From Suillus spraguei (Eukaryota; Basidiomycota; Agaricomycetes; Boletales; Suillaceae), in contig JABCPU010000100.1 in NCBI GenBank assembly GCA_016800925.1, positions 1-64,000 on the forward strand: a stretch of 64,000 nucleotides of DNA. The letters are read 5' to 3'. Each line of letters opens with the position of its first letter. Within the stretch, counting starts at the first letter, position 1. Shown piece by piece: positions 34,016-44,548 of the stretch. Position numbers and translations under genes: made by a program. The notes below the pieces were generated by a model. The model had not been told where the DNA came from. It saw only the letters and a program-made list of their open reading frames with translations, and made no database searches.

Positions 34016-34537
34016 TGACAAGATTATAGCCAGAGTATAGGGGGAAAGAATTCGGAGGGTTTCCGGGTGAGTTTCTGATGAAGTTTCTGAAGGGAATCCG
34101 AAGGATATCTGGAGAAGGTTTCTAAGATGTTTTCCAGAGGTATTCCAAAAATAGGGGTTCTGGAAGAGTGGACTAAGATAGGAACCGGAAAGGAATGGAA
34201 ATCCGGTTTATAGGAGTAGAGTAACTTCGGTACAGAATAGATTTCTTATTTTGACACTTTAACTTGTAATTTACATGCTGTTCTTATACTAAATATGTAT
34301 GGAGTATCTCCGTCATCATCTCCAATGATATGACGGAGTCTGGAGTAAGTAGCTGTACACTATGCTATCATTGCTATGGATGAGTGTTAGTCTACTCTGC
34401 TACTTGACAGGTAGTCCAGTGATTTAGAGGAGTAACCTAATCCGGATGACAGGTCACATGACTGGAAATACTTTCGGATATCACATCCGGATATCTATCT
34501 TCTTCTGGATAGGGGCTATTGGACATGGATTCTAACA
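34016..34537 (-). repeat. 3' LTR of the copia element
   Basis: 522 bp, near-identical to 40049-40572. Differences seen are largely C/T or G/A transitions (for example AGCCAGAG against AGCTGGAG). Confidence 0.93.
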
Positions 34538-34544
34538 CTCCCCC

Positions 34545-37500
34545 TCAAGTGGTATCTAGTCCGAGACCGGCTTGCAACTTCTGAAGTCGCGGCCTTGGAA
34601 GTGCTTTGGTGAATATGTCTGCAATGTTTTCATCCGTCAGACAATACTGGATGTCGAGAATTCCATGCTTTACTAAGTAACAGATAAAATGGAAATGGAT
34701 GTCGATGTGTTTGGTACGGGCATGGAATTTGGAGTTATATGCAAGGGAAATAGCTCCTTGGTTGTTGCAGTAGACAATGATGGGTTTAGTGATGGATTCA
34801 TATAACTCTCCAATGAGTGACTGTAGATAGAGGATTTCCCAGGCGACTCTGGTCAATGCAATGTATTCCGCCTCTGCAGTGGAAAGGGCTATTATAGATT
34901 GTTTTTGTGTGCTCCATGCTACCAGAGCTCCGTGCAACATTACTGTATATCTGGACATGGAATGCCGGTGTGGTTGTGAAGCCCAATCTGCATCAACATA
35001 AGCTTCTAAACCTGCGTCGGATCCTCTGAGCATCAGTTTCAAGTCAGAAGTACCCTTAAGATAATGGATTACATCTTTTACCACTTCCCAGTGGGTCCGG
35101 CTAGGTTTCCACATGAACTGAGACAATATGGGGACAGGGAATGCAATATCCGGACGTGTGCTGGTAGCAGCGTACATGAGGGATCCTATACCACGCTGGT
35201 ATGGTACTTCCTGCATTTCTTCCAATTCGTCGGAAGTGGATGGGGATTGATCTGTGGAAAGCATAACTCTGGAAATCATGGGGATATGGGCGGACTTTGC
35301 ATCCTGGAGTCGGAAATGTTCCAGAATGGTTTGGACATATGCCTTCTGTGAAAGTGTGTCATATACCGTACATTCAGGTCTGATCCATGGACATCTGGAC
35401 ACCCAATCCATACATCCTAGTCCACCCATCCAATCCAGCTCACATATCCAATCCACCCATCCACTCCAATCAATATCCATCCATATCTAATCCATATCCA
35501 TATCCGACTCAGTCCATCCATCCGATCCGATCTACCCATCCGATCTGTGTCCATATCTGATCCATGCTCATATCCGAAACTATTCCCGCGCACCTGCGCA
35601 TTACTCCTTTTAGGTTAATACCTGTGTCTGGCTTTCGGTTATCTCTGCACCTCTGGCTTTCGGTTATCTTGACTTCTGTCTTGATAAGATATTTCGTACA
35701 AGTCTTATTTCTGAGTTCATAGCCTTGTGTTCCACAATGCCTCAAACATAGCCTCGGACTATCCTTACTTGCCTTCCAGCATGCTACCTACAGTATATAA
35801 ACTTGTAGTACAACTCCTGCAGACCTCAGTCTGATTCATTGTTCCTACTTCTGTATATTCCTTTGATTACTCTGTATCCTGTTATCATGTCTATATAACT
35901 CTGTTTCCATTCTTGCACTTGGGCTCTGGCCCTTGTAAGTTTCCGACTCAGGCCTATGGGATCACTCCCTAGGCCGGAGCTTTGATCCTATGTCCTATAA
36001 TCTTTTGGACTTCGTCCATCTCTGTCTATCATCTGTTTCACCTCCGACTCTACCTTTGGTAGTCTTATACTGTCTGTTTCTATTCTGGACCTTGTCCGGA
36101 GTAGTCTATACTATCTCTACACCATATCCGGACCTACTCCTCTCTAGTAGCCAACACTTCCTCTAAGATCCACGGAGCTATGCTCATCCGATCATCCGAT
36201 CATTCGCTCCTCCGCTCCTCCACTCCTCCACTCCTCCGCTCCTCTGCTCCTCCACTCCTCCGCTCCTCTGAGCTCCGGACCTTCGGACCCCTAGTCCTCC
36301 GGATCCATCCTATCCTATCCTCTGACATCTATGGATCATCTTTCCCTCCGGAGCTCTGCTCCTATCCTGCCCTGGACTTTGTCCAGCGGTCCATTCTTCA
36401 TCTGTTCTACTTGGAGCTTGTTCCAGTAGTGTTACCATTACTCCCTACCTTCCGGAAATAGTTCCGGCACATTCCCACACTCATCCGGAAGTCCATCGGA
36501 GCTCTGTCGAGCTATCCTGCCTTAGAGTTCATCTGGACTTCACCAGAACTCTCCCTTGGACTTCATCCGAAATTAAGGGCACATACTCAGGTAAGGGGCA
36601 CAGCATACAAGCTGAGGCCAAGCCCCTTTGACTTTACAACCCTCCGGTACAACCCCATGTAAGACCAGGACTTCTTACTAATCTCTGGTTTTGCATGGTC
36701 GTAACAAAGTGCAATAGTCTGGTTGGGGCAGTCTCGTTCTACCTTAAGTCCTAATAACCAGGTGAGTTCCCCTAAGTCGGAGATTTCAAATCTTTTCCGT
36801 AGTTCCACTTTGAAGTGGTCTATGTGCTTCTGATACTTGGATGTGACAGCCATGTCATCTATGGATACTGTGATGACTGTGTGTTCCTCCAATTTCCAGC
36901 AGAAGTAAACTGCTTGGTCTACTTGTGAGCGCATAAATCCAGCATCAAGAAAGAACTTCTCTAGCTCCTCGGACCATTCAAATCCAGCCTGTTTGAGACT
37001 GTAAAGGCTCCGTAATAGGAGGAGGACTTTTCCTTCATCTTCCGGAGATAGATATCCAAGCGGAGGTCACATATAGATGGTGTCCTTTAATTCTGCATTA
37101 AGGTAGGCACTTTTGATGTTGATCTGATGGATTTCCCAATCTCTATGTGCGGTGATAGCAAGTACTGTGTGGATAGTGGTCATATTTGTGGTTGGAGCAA
37201 AAGTCTCAGAATAGTCAATACCATGCTTCTGACATTGTCCGTTAGCCACTAGACGTGCTCAGAGTTTGAGCTTTTCTCCATCCAGTCTGTGCTTCGTCGC
37301 TAAAAACAAAATGGCTTGGGATTATGTTTACACCTCACGGGGGATCTACAATCTTCCAGGCATTTAGCTTTTTAAGCTGGCTTAACTCATAGTCTATGGC
37401 CTCTTGCCATTCCGGACCATCTGGACCATTCAACGCTTCCTTTGGCATCAGTTCCGGAAGTGTGGCAGCTTGTGCGCTTTCATGTAGGTCCTTTTCATCA

Positions 37501-37919
37501 TCTCCGGATTGCTCAATAATGGCATATGCAGCTTCTATTATGGAACTTGCAGTGTTTCCACCTTCATGTAGGGCACGGTAATATCCTGCAGGTGGTCGGA
37601 CTCTGGTAACTCATGGGGTGACAGGTGCAGGAAGTTGCTGTGAAATCTGGGGTGGAGTTTTCGGATCCGGAGGTAATGCTGGTGTGGGCTGGACAATTTT
37701 CCGAGTGGGTGGTGGATTGTCCGGTGCTTCTTCCAGATGTTCCAGATTTTCCGGTCCACTATACTCCCCCTTGTCTGGAACATCATCAGCATTGATAACA
37801 GACTTTGCCATTGGCGGAAATGTTACATTCCGTTTGATAGACACTCTCTGTTTCTCCGGCCACCAGGTCCAGAAACCTTTGCTCTCTGCATCTATTCCTA
37901 CAAATGTGGCTTCTTCCAC
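34545..37919 (-). pseudogene. Copia reverse transcriptase and RNase H, broken
   Basis: Pieces in element order: 37919-37538 (integrase C-terminal region, VSIKRNVTFPP); 37249-37067 (RT start, GIDYSETFAPTTNMTTI...NIKSAYLNAEL); 36934-36707 (RT catalytic block VSIDDMAVTSK and LGELTWLLGLKVERD); then after the inserted LTR, 35356-34545 (SQKAYVQTILEHF, GSLMYAATSTRPDIAF, and the RNase H part with DADWASQPHRHS, STAEAEYIAL, TKHIDIHFHF, DIFTKALPR). The catalytic pair is IDDM rather than the usual YVDDM. Frameshifts separate the pieces, so no functional pol is encoded. Confidence 0.88.
35357..36706 (+). mobile_element. Solo LTR (family A-related), 1350 bp, TSD AAGTG, inside copia RT
   Basis: Starts TGTCATATACCGTAC and ends GCATGGTCGTAACA, with AAGTG at 35352-35356 and 36707-36711. 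It shares with family A the start and the GGGGCACAG..ACAAGCTGAGGCC landmark, but is longer, with pyrimidine-rich CATCCAATCCA and CTCCTCCGCTCC simple repeats. Removing it and one TSD restores TIALSQKAY in the copia frame. Confidence 0.93.
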
Positions 37920-38465
37920 TCAGGCCTCCAACTTCCCTCTGGTGGTAGTATGGACATATACCAGAGTTCTGAACTCATGCGCAAGTGCAAGATTCAGTTT
38001 GGATTTATGGACAAGCTCGAAAGGAGTTTTATCTGGTATGGCATTGGATGGAAAATGATTCTTCAACCAAGTGGCATCATTGATGGCTTCTGCCCAGAGG
38101 TACTTTGGCATGTTCCAGCCAATTATCATGGCCCAGGCATGCTCTACAAGTGTCCAGTTAAGATGTTCCGCAACTCCATTCTGCTGGAGTGAGTTGTGGA
38201 CTGTAAGCTGTCGCTTGATACCTTGATCCTTCAGGTATGCGTTGAATTCTGGTCCCAGGTATTCTCCGCCTCTGTCCGAGCGAAGTTTCTGGACTTGGGT
38301 TCTGGAATTCTGGCATGATATTTCGGCCTGGAAATGTTTGAAAGTAGAAAATGCTTTGCTTTTGAGCTTCAGGAATTCAATCACGGTCCAGCAGCTGAAG
38401 TTGTCTGTGAAGCTGACATAGTATACATGTCTGGCTACACTTTCCATCTGAGCGGGTCCCCCCAA
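37920..38465 (-). pseudogene. Copia integrase core
   Basis: The frame encodes YYVSFTDNFSCWTVIEFL (first catalytic Asp), RSDRGGEYLGPEF (second Asp) and QQNGVAEHLNWTLVEHA (catalytic Glu). This gives the DD35E arrangement of an rve integrase. It is separated by frameshift from gag-protease upstream and from RT downstream. Confidence 0.9.
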
Positions 38466-38748
38466 ATCTGTGTGAATAAGTTCTCTGTATGTCCAGGATC
38501 GATTTTCCGATTCATCTGGAAATGGCTGTCGTGCAGCTTTGGCTTTGGTACAGGCCTCACAACATTCCGGACATGAAGCAGAGTCAAGCTCTATGCCTCA
38601 GATTAAGCCATGCTTCACCGCATGGATCACGGCAGGTTGTGCAACATGTCCGAGAATTCGATGGAGTTCACATACTGTGAGTTTGGCAACATTTGCTCGT
38701 TCTTCGGAGCAGCGGATATGGTGTACATTGTGGCAATCAGCTTTTTCT

Positions 38749-40044
38749 TCAGAGCAGGGGTCCAGATTTTGCAGTGTGTGTTTTCAAAATGAATAGCAAA
38801 ACCCGCGCAGTTATCTGATGTGTGGAAACGAGAGTTAGCACCATCTTAGGCGTGTATAGCACATTCCAGAGGGTTACAGTGGTGCTCGCTTCTCCGAGTG
38901 GCAATTCCAGCTGGACCTCTCCTCGTCCAAAAGCACTAATGGCTGTACCATCTGCCATCCAGACTTCCTGAGGTGGTATCTCCATGAATTTGGTGAATCT
39001 TTCCTGGTCCGGACAAAAATGAGACATTGCTCCGCAGTCCAATATTGTGCTCCAGCAGCTTTCTGGAGGTCCGGAAATTGTTGCAAAAGCAAAGTTTTCC
39101 AGTGGGATAGGGGCAGCTGCTGCAATATTAGCAGTTGGCTTCTTCAAGTTTCCACTACCTTTGCACCTCTGACTTTCCAGTCTCTGACCTTCCTTTCCAC
39201 CTCCAGTGGCCCAACAATCTGATTTGTAGTGTCCTTTCTTGTCGCAGTTGTAACATATGACGTCCTTATTTGCTCCACGACTATTCCAAGGATTAGTTCC
39301 AGTGGACAATGCAGAATTTCCGGCTTTCTTTCTGGAATGCGGATTTCTGATGAGCCGATGCTCATACTCCGCGGTGACTGCAGTTATTAGCTCACGAGGT
39401 GTCACTACCTTCTGGGCATAACTTGTGGCAGCTTCCAAAGATGAGATGATCGAATGGTAAGAATCCAGGAGTGATCCCATGATTATGGCAGCATAGTCTT
39501 CATCAGCTACCTGTGTACCCATTCTGGCCATGGTCTGGTGGAGTCGATTCAACTCTCTGAAGTGCGCCTTCACATCTCCGGATTCGTCACAACGAGTTAG
39601 GAGCATGCATTTCTGGACATCTGCCTTTACTAGGGCAGATTTGCCCTCATGGATCTTCCGGAGTTCCAACCACATGCCAGATCCGGAATCCATGCTATCC
39701 AGCTGTAGCATCAGCCTATCTGTGATGGTACTGAAGATATGCTGTTGGACGAGTGAGTCTTTCTGTATGTACTCATTAACTTCCTTCCTATTGTCTTTGA
39801 TTTCATCCGGGGTTGCTGTAGTTCCATCCGGTTTGCATACTACTCCGGCTGTGTCAGCAACATAGCGGATGGACTTGACTACCGTCCCATCTACATATTC
39901 TCCGAGTCTGCACACCCTTAAGGCAATCATCATGCGATTCTTGTAAGTGACCCAATTGGATCCATCTTCAGCAAGATGCGGAATATTAAACAGAGAACTG
40001 GAACTGGAGGGCATACTGTAATCCATTTGAGTAGCAGGGCTCAT
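38749..40044 (-). pseudogene. Copia gag-protease ORF
   Basis: A 431-codon frame starts MSPATQMDYSM next to the 5' LTR. It has the copia gag region (LVQQHIFSTITDRL...KADVQKCMLLTRCDE), a CCHC zinc knuckle CYNCDKKGHYKSDC near residue 265, and the aspartic protease motif ILDCGAMSHFC near residue 335. It is open throughout but loses frame with integrase. This is the best-preserved part of the element. Confidence 0.9.
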
Positions 40045-40048
40045 AACC

Positions 40049-40572
40049 TGACAAGATTATAGCTGGAGTATAGGGGGAAAGCATCTGGAGGGTTTCCGGA
40101 TGAGTTTCTGATGAAGTTTCCGAAGGGAATCTGAAGGATATCCAGAGGAGGTTTCCAAGATGTTTTCTGGAGGTATTCCAGAAATAGGGGTTCCAGAAGA
40201 GTGGACTAAGATAGGAACCGGAAAGGAATGGAAATCCGGTTTATAGGAGTAGAGTAACTTCGGTACAGAATAGATTTCTTATTTCAACACTTTAACTTGT
40301 AGTTTACATGCTGTTCTTATACTAAATATGTATGGAGTATCTCCGTCATCATCTCCAATGATATGACGGAGTCTGGAGTAAGTAGCTGTACACTATGCTA
40401 TCATTGCTATGGATGAGTGTTAGTCTACTCCGCTGCTTGACAGGTAGTCCGGTGATTAAGAGGAGTAACCTAATCCGGATGACAGGTCACATGACTGGAA
40501 ATACTTTCGGATATCACATCCGGATATCTCTATCTTCTTCCGGATAGGGGCTATCGGACGCGGATTCTAACA
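40049..40572 (-). repeat. 5' LTR of the copia element
   Basis: 524 bp, near-identical partner of 34016-34537. Outer end adjoins the TSD GAATG at 40573. Confidence 0.93.
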
Positions 40573-40931
40573 GAATGATCACGCGGTTGCTGATTTGATA
40601 AGCATATAGTAAGCATCAGGCTTGGTTGGACTGGGTTTAAATTTTCTATACTATGGGAATACTGATTAGTAATACAACACTTCAATTGTAGCAATCCATC
40701 CTCGAACCTCTCCAGCTGCGGTGTGTAGGAGCCCGGCTCATATAGTGCTCTGGCCGAGCCAACTAGTTGGGGCCGAATCAACTAGTTGGACTCAAATTCA
40801 CCTAAATTGACACCTGGTTTCCAGGGGTGTGAAATTAACCCGGTAATTCACGGCTAATCTGCAAGGCTAATTAGCCATGCAAATTTGCCCACCCAAAATT
40901 CCCTGAACCCTAGTTTTGATGCCCCAGCTGA

Positions 40932-40980
40932 GCGGACGTCAGTATATTCCGAGCCCAGCTCAGAATATACTGACGTCCGC
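40932..40980. repeat. Perfect 18-bp hairpin and partial copy
   Basis: GCGGACGTCAGTATATTC (40932-40949) and its exact complement (40963-40980) enclose a 13-nt loop. The right arm plus ATAGGCRACGAGGAGATCCTGAAGTTT is repeated at about 41103-41149, next to the NACHT fragment. Confidence 0.85.
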
Positions 40981-41148
40981 ATAGGCGACGAGGAGATCCT
41001 GAAGTTTCCCTATGTCGAGATCAGGTCACCCATTCCGGTATGTCTGACAATTGCCTTCACCGCGCAGTCCTGTACTGAGTGTCTGTTTTGATGCCCCGTA
41101 TCAGAGTATACTGACGTCCGCATAGGCAACGAGGAGATCCTGAAGTTT

Positions 41149-41366
41149 ATTTCTTTGCGACGCTCCTCTACCAGCTTGCCACCAATTTTCCAAGCATCCA
41201 GCAAGATGTGAACAGAACCATCCGCAACAATCCCGCTCTACTAGACCCAGACAATCTCTCCGCGACCAGATGGAGGCTCTCTTTCGCCAACCCCTCCGGA
41301 AACTTTGATTCAGATTGCGTGCATGCCCGAAAGCGTGACTACTGTTGATGGTGCCGTCAACTTCCA
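41149..41366 (+). pseudogene. Chimeric scrap: NACHT fragment fused to sedolisin exon 5 fragment
   Basis: 41149-41320 is similar to 46418-46590 of the NACHT gene (FFATLVYQLATNFPSIQQDV with one base deleted further on). From 41331 the sequence AAAGCGTGACTACTGTTGATGG matches the acceptor and start of sedolisin exon 5 (AAAGCGTGACTGCTGTTGGTGG in paralogue 2). The fusion lies directly at the left edge of the duplicated sedolisin segment. It encodes nothing intact. Confidence 0.8.
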
Positions 41367-41761
41367 ATACCATCACACGGATTAGTCCATCTAACATGAG
41401 GCTCTACAGAGTAATGTACTTAATACATATGGCAGGCAAGTTGCAATGGTTAATTTCCCCGGGATTAGCCTGAATACACATGCTATATTACGGCGGTGAC
41501 GCACATGGGCGTCGGGTAATAATTAGGTTTTTGTTGACCAAACATGATGTTTCAGGTCCATCGACACGTATAACGAAGTATCTTTTTAAGTTCTGCCAGC
41601 TCAGCGAGAGCGGGATATTGGAAACGCAATCAGCCACGTCAAATCCGACGATTGAATATGTATCCACTGCTTCGGTCAGGGCCGATCTCACTATATGTAA
41701 GTACTTCAAAGATGCACGAAATCGCAAAATCCTCGCCGGATTTCGTGTCCGTGCATCGACG

Positions 41762-44053
41762 ATGAAGGTCATCACTCTACTCACGCTCCCCTTTGCGGCT
41801 GCTCTCGCTGGTGCTGTATCCTTCAAGGGCTGCAAGCACAAAGTGAAAGAGAGTATCTACGGTCCACCTCGCGGGTGGTCCGAGCATGCTTCTGCACCCA
41901 AGCACTACATGCTCGAGCTCAAGATCGCTCTTCCTCAGCCCAAGTTCCCGGAACTTGAAAAGCACCTCTGGGAGATAAGCGATCCAAGCCACGCACGTTA
42001 CGGGGCGTACTTGTCGAAGGAGGAGACCGAAGAACTCATGGCTCCCCACCCTGAGACTCTGGATATCGTCAGCGAATGGCTGGCTTTACATGGTCTGGGA
42101 GAAGGAGATGTTACCCATTCATCTGCACGAGATTGGGTTACTATTCGTGTCCCAGTCGGTCTTGCAGAAGAGATGCTGGATACTGTGAGCGAAGCAATGA
42201 TATCTTTGAAGATCACAGTTTATTGACTAGTCTATGTCTAGACTTACTATGTTTACACGCACACTGAGACAGGAGAGAGCATCGTTCGGACTACGAGCTA
42301 TAGTCTCCCTGACATCTTACACAATCATGTTGATCTTATTCAGCCTACGACCATGTTTGCTCGTTTCAAAGCGTTCGCGAGTACAGTGCACAAGCATAAC
42401 CAGACACAGGCTGCGGTCTCCCACCTGCCAGGCAAAACAATCAAGGGGCCTGCAGGCAATCCCGTCGATGCGAGCTGCAATGCAACCATCACCCTTTCTT
42501 GCTTGAGGCAGTTGTATAATGCAGAGGACTATAAATCAAATGCTAAAAACAACAACAAGCTGGGTCTCACGGGATATCTTGAGCAGTACGCTAATAATGA
42601 AGACCTTCAACAATTCTACAAGGACCAAAATCCGCTTGCTTACGGCTCAAACTATACCCTAATTTCGATTAACGGTAGGTTACAATCTGGGCTTCGCGAT
42701 AGTTATGTCGTTCATCTACTTCTCAGGCGGAGAGAACCCACAGAGTTATGAGGAGGCAGGTTTGGAAGCCAACCTTGACACTCAGTTTGGTTTCGGACTC
42801 GCATGGCCCACTCCCGGAACATTCTACACCACTGGTGGAAAGCCCCCTTTCATCCCCGACGCGGCGACGCCGAACAATACAAATGAGCCATACTCACAAG
42901 TGCGTTCAAGCTATCACAATCACAGTTTAATGCATTAACAACTACGGTTTTCAGTGGCTTGAATACATGCATAGACAACAGGATCTTCCCCAGACGATCT
43001 CTACCAGTTACGGCGATGATGAACAAACTGTCCCGTACTCCTACGCGGTCCGTATTTGCGCTGGCATGGCGTCTCTCGGTGCTCGCGGAGTTACTTTGTT
43101 GTTTTCCTCTGGTGATAATGGTGTTGGTGATGGTGATTCCGACCCTGCCACTCAGCAATGTAAATCCCATGACGGGAAAGACAGATTCTTGCCAATGTTC
43201 CCCGCTTCCTGCCCATAGTGAGTGATCTCTTCAATCGGGGAGTACAGTGACCAATTTGGACCAAAGCGTGACTGCTGTTGGTGGTACTGTCAACGTCCCA
43301 GAGGTTGCTTCGACCTTCTCTTCTGGTGGATTCAGCAACTATGTAAGCAATTCCTGCTCCCCATAAACACCTTCTGACCCATACATTACAATTATACAAG
43401 TTTGCTCGTCCGGCGTACCAAGATGCTGCTGTCTCTGAATACTTGGCGAAGCTTGGCCCCGACACCTACAAAGGTCTCTATAACGCGTAAGTCGCTACAA
43501 ACGGGTAAACGCGCTATGCACAATTGACTCGCCGTGATCTCCAGCTCCGGACGTGTACGTTGATTCCTCGACTTGCAAAAAACTTACGGCAACTATACTT
43601 GTAGGCATTTCCTGACGTGGCAGCACAATCAGTATCCTTCTCTATCATTTACCAAGGCCAGCCGGATCTGATCGACGGTACATCCTGCGCCTCGCCCTCC
43701 TTTGCCGCATTTGTAGCCATGCTGAACGATGCACGGATCAATGCCAACAAGGCTCCTCTTGGCTTCCTGAATCCATTCTTATATTCCGCCGGTTATAAGG
43801 CCTTAAACGATATCACCGAGGGGAATAACCCGGGATGCGGAACTCCGGGCTTTAACGTAGGTCGTGTCTATACGCCTTCAAGTTACATTACTAATGTAAT
43901 GCCTGCATACAGGCCACTGTCGGATGGGATCCTGGTGAGTTCATGAAGGCAACGGAGTCATGAAATGTCTATATGCTGATCATACCTGTAGTCACCGGAT
44001 ACGGCACACCCGACTTTACGAAATTGAAGGACTTGGTCTTATCTATGCCTTAA
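41762..44053 (+). CDS. Sedolisin (S53) peptidase, paralogue 3
   Basis: Predicted 599-aa secreted peptidase in ten exons: 41762-42184, 42242-42674, 42727-42899, 42955-43217, 43267-43342, 43401-43486, 43545-43554 (10 nt), 43605-43856, 43913-43934, 43992-44053. The signal peptide is [18 protein letters not shown]; the propeptide starts [20 protein letters not shown]. Active-site residues: E299 and D303 (LEANLDTQ), D397 ([10 protein letters not shown]), S515 (GTSCASP). Near-identical to paralogue 2; most differences are single substitutions. The start was chosen for the signal peptide; an in-frame upstream ATG at 41480 adds an implausible leader. Confidence 0.92.
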
Positions 44054-44466
44054 AATATATGTACACGCGCGAAACTCATTGTGATAGACAGGATCTAGTA
44101 AGACTAGTATGCATGTACGTGTATCGTATACATTCACACTCCTTCAAGTCTTTAGGGTTTTAGAACAAAATTTTATACAAGTGGGAAACGCTATGTATTG
44201 AGGCAGTGATCGATGCTATGGACAAGGTCATTCGCACTAGCAAATGGATGTTTTAATTTTTCATCTCGGCATCCACTTCTTGAAGTGTTCCCAAGTATTC
44301 GATGAACCGGCACAGAATGACCACTTCCGAAGGTGCTCGAGAGTACAGTTATACATAAAGTTGACGAGGTAATCAGAGCGTCTAATCCCACATAATTTCC
44401 AAGGCTGCCAGCAAAGGGTAAAAGACCTTCCATCATGATAGTTCACCCCGTGGGTGATAGTAAAAG

Positions 44467-44543
44467 CATGCTCCCGCGCCCAAACACCACATGCAAACTC
44501 AAGATCACTCTTCCTCGATTGACCCAAGTTCGTGGAGCTCGAG
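44467..44543 (+). pseudogene. Relic of a sedolisin propeptide exon (duplicate)
   Basis: CATGCTCCCGCGCCCAAACA and following bases match the exon-1 region encoding [21 protein letters not shown], with a deletion after ATGC. It is the counterpart of 18248-18334. Confidence 0.7.
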
Positions 44544-44548
44544 TGACA

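Larger units (their letters stand above)
34016..40572 (-). mobile_element. Ty1/copia LTR retrotransposon, full length, degenerate
   Basis: LTRs at 34016-34537 and 40049-40572 (minus orientation) start TGTTAGAATCC and end CTATAATCTTGTCA. GAATG is duplicated at 34011-34015 and 40573-40577. The order gag, protease, integrase, reverse transcriptase, RNase H is that of Ty1/copia. The gag ATG lies only 4 nt inside the 5' LTR end, overlapping the presumed primer-binding region GGTTATGAGCCC, whose tRNA I cannot name. A purine tract (ACTTGAGGGGGAG on the minus strand) precedes the 3' LTR. Pol has frameshifts, and a solo LTR at 35357-36706 splits it. Confidence 0.93.
41372..44548 (+). repeat. Segmental duplication, copy 2 (sedolisin 3 and flanks)
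   Basis: Direct-orientation partner of 15175-18341. Similarity starts at the ACGGATTAGTCCATCTAACATG block and ends at CTCGAGTGACA. It covers upstream region, all ten exons and introns, and the 3' relic. Confidence 0.88.
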
